Shown here piece after piece: positions 55,089 through 64,000 of a DNA stretch of 64,000 bases. A program made the position numbers and the translations under genes. How positions within the stretch are numbered: position 1 is the first letter of the stretch; every line of letters begins with the position of its first letter. This DNA is from Ascaphus truei (taxonomy: Eukaryota > Chordata > Amphibia > Anura > Ascaphidae), in contig CM071570.1 in NCBI GenBank assembly GCA_036426205.1, forward strand, positions 68,721,585 to 68,785,584, written 5' to 3'. The notes under the pieces are model-generated. The model worked only from the letters and a program-made list of their open reading frames with translations. It did no database searches and had not been told where the DNA came from.

Positions 55089-57054
55089 ATAAAACACGAG
55101 AAGTGAAAAGAACCCTAAAGGATGCACACTGCTCTAATAATCAAAATAATAAAGTTTAATTGAAATCTAAACTCAAAACAAAAAAATTACAATTAAAAAC
55201 CAAATTAGAGCGCATAATTGTCGCCAGATTGTAACATGTCCCAAGTGGGTGCTGTGAAGCAAATGGAAGATATACCGAAAGGTAATGTATATCAGCAGGT
55301 AATCCCCTTGTAGTTCCATAGGTAGTGTGGATACCATGCTTGGTAATTAGCTGGTGGAATATGGTGCTGTAAATGTTGGATGGATGGTATGCAACCTAAA
55401 GCTGTGTGCAGCCGGTGCATAATTAATCACCCACCAACATATACCTAAACACCTTACACCATTAAGATTCTTTCTATGTGGTAGACCAGCGGTGGGCAAA
55501 CTGGGGGGCGTGAGACTGCCTGCGGGGGGGCGAGGGGTTTACAGAGGCCCTGCGCGCTTTCCAAAGGCACTTAAATTAAGTGCCGGGGGAGCTGCAGGGC
55601 CTCTGTAAGCCTTTACTTACCTTGGCTCCGGCGGCTTCCTTCCCGCATCGCCATGGCAACGCGGTGTCAAATGACGCTGCGAGGTCATGTGACGCCCCGT
55701 TGCTATGGAAACGTGACATCATGACGCCGGAGCAGAGGTAAATGGGGTGAGGGGGGGGGGCGGGGGAGTGAGGAGACCGTCAGCAGGGGGCGCAGGGAAA
55801 AAAGTTTGCTCCCACTGTGGTAGACTGTTAGTGAACCGTGTATAGTATAGTATTAGAGTTCCTGATGCATCCAGAGTACACCAAATTCGTATAGTCTTAT
55901 GATTTGGTGTTGGGAGACAACAGCCCTGTATACAGTATGAACGGCTCTTTATCTAACCAATTTCTCATATACAAGAGTCTATTCCGAAAATATGTATTGG
56001 GATACACGGTCATTTCTACAGTTTAAAAGGCCACACTACGCTATATTCATTGACACATAGGAATATTTGCAGATCCTTCTGTTCTGTACATTCGGAATAG
56101 ACTTTCCCTATTGCATGATAGTATAATGTCACCACTTATCTATCGTGGGTAATGATGCCACTGTCCACAGTACTCAGTATTATTCATATGTAGTTGTGAG
56201 TACACTCACCACTCAATTTATCAGCAGGCACAGTGTAGCCATTTTGATATGATATACCATTTATCTTGTATATACAGGAACCCTCAGAGCTTGACAATCA
56301 AGATACCCAATGGGAGCGAGGGGGGGTTCCTTTGGAGCAGTTGATTACCAGGTAATCAATTAATTAATGAAGGGGGACAATCGTGCGGGAAGGCGGCCAT
56401 TTTTGTGAGTGTGGATGGGTAACAGGGGGGGGGTGGACAGAGAGGTGGGTTAAACTTACCAAGGTGGGTGTCTGTGTTTCTCACAGACATGGGTGATTTG
56501 ATTCTCCCTTTGGTCTGGTGAGAGATTGGTTAGATAAACAGCCGTTCATACTGTATACAGGGCTGTTGTCTCCCTACACCAAATCATAAGACATACGAAT
56601 TTGGTGTACTCTGGATGCATCAGGAACTCTAATACTATACTATACACGGTTCACTAACAGTCTACCACATAGCAAGAATCTTAGTGGTGTAAGGTGTTTA
56701 GGTATATGTTGGTGGGTGATTAATTATGCACCAGCTGCACACAGCTTTAGGTTGCATACCATCCATCCAACATTTACAGCACCATATTCCACCAGCTAAT
56801 TACCCAGCATAGTATCCACACTACCTGTGGAACTACAAGGCGATTACCTGCTGGTATACATTACCTTTCGGTATATCTTCCATTTGCTTCACAGCACCCA
56901 CTTGGGACATGTTACAATCTGGCGACAATTATGCGCTCTAATTTGTTTTTTAATTGTAATTTTTTTGTGTTGAGTTTAGATTTCAATAAAACGTTATTAT
57001 TTTGATTATTAGAGCAGTGTGCATCCTTTAGGGTCCTTTTCTCTTCTCGTGTTT
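55089..57054. repeat. Large palindrome with arms of about 540 bases
   Basis: The left arm (55089-55969, minus the 331-base hAT insertion) and right arm (56519-57054) are reverse complements with few differences. The outer ends read AAAACACGAGAAG and CTTCTCGTGTTTTA, the inner ends GGTTAGATAAAC-like. The spacer is about 550 bases with AT-rich and G-run segments. The outer sequence includes GGATGCACACTGCTCTAAT, close to a piece at 57205-57240. No coding region. A fold-back or PLE-type terminal repeat is the likely origin, but I cannot name the family. Confidence 0.9.
55487..55817. mobile_element. Non-autonomous hAT element in the palindrome's left arm
   Basis: It starts CAGCGGTGGGCAAACT and ends AGTTTGCTCCCACTG, flanked by a perfect 8-bp duplication TGGTAGAC (55479-55486 and 55818-55825). 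The right arm of the palindrome has the sequence once (GTCTACCA near 56661-56668), so it is the empty site. The interior is GC-rich and related to 14118-14365. Confidence 0.95.
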
Positions 57055-58749
57055 TACATATGCTTCAGCCCTGATAGCACCTCTCTAGAAAGTAAATATA
57101 CATATGATACTTTGGTTGAGCAGGGACCCACCCCACATTTCTGCCCTATAGGTGAAATAGTGAGCTCACAAGACAGTGTGCTCAAAAGAAAAAAATCTCT
57201 TAAATGCACACCACTGAAGTATAAAATATAGCTTTTATTAACATTACTTAAAACATATATTACCGATTGTGAGTGTAACAGTAATTAAAATAAAATATGT
57301 GAGACGAGCTGCCTATATCCCTTACTAAATAAATAAACACTCAGACACAGTGTACTACTTGTCAGGTGGTAGGGGATAAGAGGCAGATGCAGCACTGTTT
57401 AAAATGACCAACATAGACCAGAAGCACAAATCTGAAGTGCACCAATAAATATAATTCATTAAGAGACCACATTATGATAATTCATTAGTGGGTCTAATAA
57501 GGGGCATCTAATTATAAACAAAAGCTTGATGCACCCTCTATATCCAACCAGGGAGAGGTGTATAACAGGAGCGAGGCACTGCCTTGGAAATGCGAATGTA
57601 TTAATATAGTATCATGAAACTATGGGTATGGAGTGACCAAAACTAGCAGCCGCCCCACATCGCTGTTTGATTGTTCATATATAACACAGCACCATATATA
57701 CCATTGATATAGCTGGATGTGGATCATTCTACTATGTACAGTATCTTTAATTATTGTATATAGATTGTTTCATATTATTAAAAAATGAATATAAAGATTT
57801 TTGTTTTTGAAGTGGCAAAATGGCAATCAGTTTAACAAAAGTTGAAAATGGAACAAGTATTGCAATATAAAGTTAGATCCATTGTAGCACACAAGTCTTA
57901 TCCTGAGATACTAACATGTTACAAGTAACTAGTTCTGTGATTAAGTATCTATTGAACTTTTACTGGGCTGTTTTGGTATCAGTACCAAGCAATTCTAAAT
58001 CCTATTTATATTGTATACTTGTGTTCTGAATTATCCTCTGATATATCAGGGTAATTAGCTTTACCTACTCTGTCCTCCGGGCCAGTTTTTATCTTTAATT
58101 CACTATCTTATTCACTGCTGTATTTTATATCTAGTTCACTTAGAGGGTTTTGTCAATAAAGGTGTTTGTCTGTTAGGAGCTCTACATGCTCAATTATCTA
58201 GGGGAGATTATATTACGAGTAGATATCAATATCATTCAAATTGTTAGAAACTAATCAGCTACCAATCTCCCAATATTCACACCCTTTCACCATCATTGTT
58301 GTGAATCTTTTTACTTTATCAGAACAGAACATCTGATTCCCTCCTACCCATTCTCTTTAGCACATATTTTTTTAGAGAACATCATTAAAAGTTATATTGT
58401 ATCTTTAGAACCTTTGCTCAATGCTCTACACTCTGATTATCTAATTAGATACCCTGCTATCAGGAGTGCCACTTAAGCACGTAACGGTGTTAGGTGAGTT
58501 TCCACTGCATTACCACCACATCCTTTTGCATTGTGGAGTGCAACATTAAGAAAGGATATCTTTTCCTCCCCTTTTTTCTACATACGCTATTATATCCTCA
58601 GGTAGCACCCCTCAACTTAAAGCTCATCTGGTAAGCATTTGAAACTCAATTTTTCAGTTTCAGTGAAGTAGCCTCCCCCCCTGCCTTTTTTCTACAATCT
58701 ACCCTGTATTCAAGGGTTACCCCCGCTCTATACTTCAGCTCACTGCATC
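57055..58749. other. Non-coding, AT-rich, with a PLE-like terminal segment
   Basis: 57190-57330 (TTAAATGCACACCACTGAAG, then GCTTTTATTAAC) resembles the end of the palindrome and may be another terminal repeat. Sequence near 58750 already looks like the decayed start of the PLE that follows. No gene is seen. Confidence 0.4.
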
Positions 58750-61700
58750 ATCATCATCATAAAAAATGATTTTAATGATTGGGAACAGGACTAAGAAAAC
58801 ATGTTCTCATCAACTACTACGATTCCTTATAAAGACACTACAGACTGACAGTAGTACTCAAGTACTACTTCATAGGGCTAGAAAAATGGTATAAGACACA
58901 GTCTCGCCTATTGTGGGAAATTAGAAGCTTACATAATTATCTGAGCTCAGATCTAATACAAAACCCAAGTCCCTCCAAACAAATGTTGTAACCAGAATTT
59001 ATAAAGAAATGGGATTTTATAATAACTTGTATTGTATTGTATGTCTTTATTTATATAGCGCCATTAATGTAAATAGCGCTTCACACTAGTAATACATGTG
59101 GTAATCAAATAAATAACAGATAATATAAATAACAGATCATGGGAATAAGTACTTTAGACATAAAAGTAACATTAAGGAAGAGGTGTCCCTGCCCCGAGGA
59201 GCTTACAGTCTAATTGGTAGGTAGGGAGTACATACAGAGACAGTAGGAGGGAGTTCTGGTAAGTGCGTCTGCAGGGGGCCAAGCTTTATGTATCATGTGT
59301 TCAGAATATCCACAGTGCTATTCATATGCTTCTTTAAGCAAGTGTGTCTTAAGGTGGGTCTTAAAGGTGGATAGAGAGGGTGCTAGTCGGGTACTGAGGG
59401 GAAGGGCATTCCAGAGGTGTGGGGCAGTCAGTGAAAAAGGTTTAAGGCGGGAGAGGGCTTTAGATACAAAAGGGGTAGAAAGAAGACATCCTTGAGAAGA
59501 ACGCAAGAGTCTGGATGGTGCATAACGAGAAATTAGGGCTGAGATGTAAGGAGGGGCAGAAGAGTGTAAAGCTTTAAAAGTGAGGAGAAGAATGGAGTGT
59601 GAGATGCGGGATTTGATCGGAAGCCAGGAGAGGGATTTCATGAGGGGAGATGCTGAGACAGATCTAGGAAAGAGTAGAGTGATTCTGGCAGCAGCATTTA
59701 GGATCGATTGTAGGGGAGACAGGTGAGAGGCAGGAAGGCTGGACAGTAGGCGATTACAGTAATCAAGACGGGAGAGAATGAGGGCCTGAGTCAGCGTTTT
59801 AGCAGTCGAGCAACAGAGGAAAGGGCGTATCTTTGTTATACTGCGGAGGAAAAACTTCTGTAAATGCTCTAAAGTTCTTATGCAATTGTTAGTTGATCAT
59901 GAGTTACATGAATTAAAAGAGGTCAATTTGAACAACTTGAAAACATTATTGACAAATTTGTAAAAGAATCAAAAGACAGAAAACACCGAAAGTATTACAG
60001 AGATGTACAGGACTTCAAACATGGTAGACTATATAGACATCACTTCAGCACATCTTCTGTAAATACAAAACACCTAATTCTGAAGAATCATCCACTGATT
60101 GGGATGAATCTGATTCAGAAACCTAAAGGACTAAGCAAAAACCTTAAAAGTACAAAACACCTCTAAACTCCAAACAAGTCTCTATGACCTCCAGCCAGCA
60201 ACATCCTCGAGTTTTTTAAGGAGCACACCCCAAGAACCAGGTTTTACACCACTGAAAGACCGGAATGAGCAAGGGGGAGATTAAGAGACAGACAAGTTTG
60301 GGTTGACAGAGGAAATAAACACTGGTTCTATATAGTATATTGAGTACAGATAGAAAACCCAAATTATAAATCTCAGTGATTACACACTGAATGAGATTCA
60401 GTGTAATATATTAACTTAGGGGTTTTATTCTCACTAACAACAACTAACTTTGAAGTCATTGACAGTTTCAAGGACATCAACTTGTTCAATAGAAAATTAC
60501 TGTTATACAATTTTTATTATTAAAAAAGATGTAATTGCCCCCCAAAATCTAGGCATTCCAAAATAAATCCACAAGACCTAGAAGATTTAAAAATCTTGGA
60601 GTCTTTACTAGATGAAAATGACAACATTCCAGGTGAAAGTTCTTTCTCTAGGCTCAAACCACAGAGCCAATTTACTGTACACCACACATGGGCGAATGTA
60701 GAAACATTTGTCAACGTGGTCGCAAAAGATCTGGAGCAACTAGGTAATGAGGACCTAAAGACAGTGAACAATCTCAACAAACAGGAAATGGAGGCCCTCA
60801 AACAACTTAATGAGAATGAGACAATTACATTTAACCTTCTGAATAAGAAGGGAACAGTGTGATGCTAAAGACGGATAACTACAATATGTCAGGGAGAATC
60901 TCAGACTTTTAGGTGATACAAAATGCTACAAATCATTGTCACACGATCCTACTAGAGAATTCACAAAAAAACTAAAAGATGACTGTGACAGTAAAATGAA
61001 TCACCAAACAAGAACTTGATTTTATTAGTGTAAGAAATCCAACTATTGCCACGTTCTACAGTTTCCCGAAGATCCAGAAAAACTCTACTAATCCACCGGG
61101 ATGACCAATTGTCTCAGCTAAGGGGAATCTGACAGAGAAAGTGAGAAAATGTCTGGATCAAGTTCTTAGACAATTGTAACATCTTTACCATCTATGTCAG
61201 GGACATAAAAAATGCCCTAGTAAATCTTGAGGGCACCACACTATGTAAAAACACACTTTTAGAGAGTTTAGACATGGAATTGTTGTATAGCAGTATTGAA
61301 CACAAGACTTTTGTCCGCAAGGAGTCTCCACCACTGACAACATGACAAATTAATCTACATCTTGCTAGAATTTGTGCTCACGCACAATTATTTTGTATTT
61401 ATCAACAAATTCTACCAAAAGGTACAAGGGACAGCAACGGTCACGGCCTATACCCCTACGTATATGAATATTTGCCTAGGCTGGTGGGAAGCTGAAATTT
61501 TGTTTCCAGAAAGTCTTCAGGAGTACACAAAACACATTGAGCTATGGCTTCAGTACATAGATGACGTGCTGGAATGGATCTGGTAAACAACTACAGGAAT
61601 TTATGGATGTCCTAAATACAACTAATGTCTGTAACGAACACTAATACAATCAACATTCTAGACCTTAAAATAATTAAGAATCAGGGTGATATTCTAATCC

Positions 61701-62240
61701 CCATGGTATATAGGAAACTTACAGCTTCCAACAGTTATTTATTGTCTGAGTGTCACCATCCACATACATTAATTCAAGGAATTCCAACAGGTCAGTGTCT
61801 CAGAATACGGAGAAATTGTTCAGACATCAACATTTTAAAAACACAAACAAATTATATGCTGCTTTTTGTAGAGAGGATATAGTGGAGAATCCCTTAAGAA
61901 AACATATCAAAGAGCAGTCAAAACCCCAAGAGTAGACCTATTAAAACATTAAAATAAATGTTCAGGAGATAAAAAGTCCCTACAACTGTAACTAGAAGCG
62001 AGTCACCAAAATCATGCAAAATCATTGGCATGTGCTCCTGAATTACACTGATCTCAACCAGATTCTACAATCGAGACACTCTTGTTCAGAGTCACTTTTC
62101 CAGCCAAACTAATAATCAAAACTGGCTCACAAAATACACTAAAGGCTCATTCAAATGTTACTCATGTAAAGCCTGTCAATTAATGGTAAGAAAATCTGTA
62201 GTGCCTTGGATCCTTCTATGCCTCTTTACACCACAAACAT
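58750..62240 (+). pseudogene. Second Penelope-like element, longer but decayed, split by a LINE
   Basis: The N-terminal part is recognisable at 59880-60130. 60596-60862 is open (RLKPQSQFTVHH ... NLNKQEMEALKQL), matching the region before the PLE reverse transcriptase. 61070-61130 gives YSFPKIQKN-like sequence. 61362-61586 has EFVLTHNYFVFINKFYQK and LQYIDDVL with the catalytic Asp pair at 61560-61565. 61625-61882 has ILDLKIIKNQG, VYRKLTASNSYL and CLRIRRNCSD. A Cys-containing segment near 62150 (FKCYSCKACQ) is the linker to a GIY-YIG domain that is then lost. Many stops and shifts make it inactive. A minus-strand LINE interrupts it at 59013-59870. Confidence 0.8.
59013..59870 (-). pseudogene. 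LINE 3' end (L2/Rex1-like reverse transcriptase C-terminus)
   Basis: On the minus strand 59318-59641 is open and reads LSWLPIKSRISHSILLLTF, KALHSSAPPYISALI, APHLWNALPLSTR and FKTHLKTHLL, the conserved C-terminal end of L2/Rex1-type LINE reverse transcriptases. Low-coordinate sequence is the 3' end, with ATTTATATAGCGCCATTAAT and a tail of ATACAATACAATACAAG type (59022-59040, reverse). It lies inside the PLE, so it is younger. It is strongly 5'-truncated but among the better preserved frames in the window. Confidence 0.8.
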
Positions 62241-62486
62241 ATTTTCTTCCCCATTTTTGTAGAGTCTATTTTTCACTTCAGCAGGGGGGCGGCCATTTTT
62301 AAATTCCATGGGGTTTTTTTTAACAAGTGTGAGGTAGACTCTGGTCACAGGATCAGTCGCTTATGTGGGTCACCATCTGTTGCAGTCTTCCCAGTCAAAC
62401 TGTAGCATTGTGGGATTCTCTAGTGCAGTATAGTTTTCCTGCCTGGATGTGTAGCCCTTCAATTCTTATCACTTCTGACACCATAT
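62241..62486 (-). other. Leader of an LTR element on the minus strand (probable)
   Basis: Read on the minus strand, the LTR-like end CTCTTACA is followed by TATGGTGTCAGAAGTGATAAG. TGGTGTCAGAAGTG is the pattern of primer-binding sites in several vertebrate retroviral and Ty3-like elements. No gag is recognisable before the PLE remnant begins. Confidence 0.4.
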
Positions 62487-63075
62487 GTAAGAGATGTGTG
62501 CAAAGGTACATATAATGGAGACTGATTTGGGTGAAATTATTTCTTGGCTTTATTGAGCCTGTTCTTTTATTCAGCAAAACATACAAAAACAACAAAATAA
62601 CAAACCCCTATCCCTTTGTAAGGGCTAACTTAATTCCCCAGACCCTATCTGCAGGACTGGAGGGATTTTCCCATTACCAGCCTATCACCCCAAAGCCTTA
62701 GGAGGTACTTTAAGCAGGTGGTCCTCCATGTCAGTCTATGGCAGGTTCCTGGTCCTCTGTGTCCAGCAAATATAGGTCTCTGGGTATCTGGGTGTCTTGA
62801 TCTCAGCACAGCCTTTGTGCTCAAGACAGTGTCTGTGTGCAGGCTTCTCTGCTCTCCTTCTATCAGCCCAAATGTGAGCTAAGGAATCTATCTCCTGTTT
62901 CCAAATGGAGGCTTATCTTACAGACTTAATTGGCCAGAGGGAGTCTGGTTAATCACCTGCTGCACTTAACCAGATCCCTTCTGGATTTTAGAGATAGGTT
63001 ATTCAACAGAGATAAGTCCCTGTTACTCTCATCTAATATGTTACTATAAAAAAACCAGAGAATATTTCCCTAAAC
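62487..63075 (-). repeat. Probable LTR on the minus strand
   Basis: On the minus strand a segment from about TGAGCACTGG (63070s) to CATCTCTTACA (62487) would be a TG...CA LTR of about 590 bases, with the leader above following it. Plus-strand TTTATTGAGCCTGTTC (62550) recalls the CTTTATTGAGCATTAGG of the LTR at 22680. No second copy is present, so boundaries are uncertain. Confidence 0.4.
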
Positions 63076-64000
63076 CAGTGCTCAAGGTAATTCCCAAAGA
63101 TGCATCCACATATTAATCACTTTAATGGTAATACACAAATGATGTCTTGTTTGTAAATACGCATGTGTTGATATGGCCAGGTAAATGAATGTGAGTACTG
63201 GCAAGAAGATGGCCATTTGTGCCCATAGTTGAGGGTATATAAATGGCATGTTGGTGTCTAGGATATCAAGGAAACCTATACAGTATAAAAGAGGAAACCT
63301 GATCCATCGATCAATTAAAAAAGGTGACATCAGATTCCCGGTTTCTAGACACTTTTCAGGTTGCCCTAAGGGCAATCTTGATTCTTTTTCTTTTAGTGCT
63401 CTTGAACGCATTTGATTACCTATTAGGAAAGGGAATAGGCTAAGGATTCTCCTCAGAAGACAAATGTTCTGGATTTTTACATTAAATACAGAGTCCAGCT
63501 GGGATAAACACTGACTGGGAACTCAAACATTTCCTCATATAAGATCGTTGTTATATTTATCAAACATATGTTGTCTTTTCATGCAAGACATGATAGATCC
63601 TTACCGGATATTCATTGTTTATAACATCATGATGGTAATGTAGCCCTTGGTATATACATTCAGCACATGTAGCTTTCTACATACTGTAGTGTTGAGGACA
63701 GTACTTGAACCCCTGATTTATATATTAAGGATAATGTTTTGATGTTCCTAGTCTGTGTAATATCCTTTTCCCCAATATCTCCAGAGATTTGATTTAATAT
63801 ACATATTTGTACATATTGTGGCATGATCTATAGGAATACATATCATCAGTCCACAATATACAGCCGCGGCCCCTTTTATTCTCCAAAATCTCCGAATTTT
63901 TTCGGGATTTTTCTGAATGCCACGCACTTCACCACGTTCATGCCGCATTCTGACCGCATTCATACCGCATTCACACCCGCGGTTGATGCGCGGTTGATGT
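63076..64000. other. Non-coding; PLE-type terminal fragment likely
   Basis: Minus-strand sequence around 63300-63370 (CCTGAAAAGTGTCTAGAAAC, then GGGAATCTGATGTCACC) resembles a decayed PLE terminal repeat with the order CTGA-stem-GAAAC. The rest to the window end shows a short tandem of GCGGTTGATG (63979-64000), cut by the window edge. No gene. Confidence 0.4.

Overview
This is a gene-poor, repeat-packed stretch of a vertebrate nuclear genome, most likely an amphibian and probably a frog or toad. That is an inference from the mix of element families: Ty3/gypsy elements with a PNMA-like Gag, a chromodomain Ty3/gypsy element, Penelope-like elements (PLEs) carrying a GIY-YIG nuclease, a DIRS/Ngaro-type tyrosine-recombinase element, CR1/L2-type LINEs, hAT and Harbinger-like non-autonomous DNA elements, and a possible Helitron. 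I found no convincing host gene, tRNA, rRNA or CRISPR. Everything recognisably coding belongs to a transposable element, and nearly all of it is broken.

Layout. 0.7-9.7 kb: an 8.6 kb Ty3/gypsy element (LTRs 1025-2430 and 8287-9649, 4-bp target duplication GTCC) sits inside one arm of an older inverted repeat; a related solo LTR follows at 10.3-11.4 kb. 11.8-13.5 kb: a decayed LINE holding a GC-rich MITE. 14.1 kb: a small hAT element. 14.45-23.2 kb: a second LTR element, on the minus strand and without recognisable pol, whose 3' LTR is split by a 4 kb insertion with inverted arms and a 14-bp target duplication. 23.5-27.3, 33.3-34.3 and 40.6-42.9 kb: an unfamiliar dispersed repeat made of recurring hairpin modules. 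It includes a short split reading frame with a TATA box and good splice signals. 24.4-26.1 kb: a MITE and a Helitron-like element full of minisatellite. 30.9-32.3 kb: a LINE with a 635-bp MITE. 35.4-39.6 kb: a PLE reverse transcriptase/GIY-YIG fragment, its 3' region, and two further inverted repeats with hammerhead-ribozyme-like cores. 46.6-49.4 kb: a microsatellite-swollen hAT element and a minus-strand solo LTR. 51-54.3 kb: remnants of a LINE, a chromovirus and a Ngaro-like element. 55.1-57.05 kb: a 2 kb palindrome with a hAT insertion in one arm. 58.7-62.2 kb: a second PLE broken by a minus-strand LINE. 62.2-63.1 kb: a probable minus-strand LTR with leader.

Nesting gives relative ages. 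In both large palindromes one arm preserves the empty site for the element inserted in the other, so insertion points and target duplications can be read directly. The most unusual material is (a) the recurring roughly 50-bp hairpin with a consensus near TTAACCCCTTCATTACC, at least ten copies in about 19 kb, and the two-exon frame inside it; and (b) several hammerhead-like motifs placed in or next to inverted repeats of PLE type.
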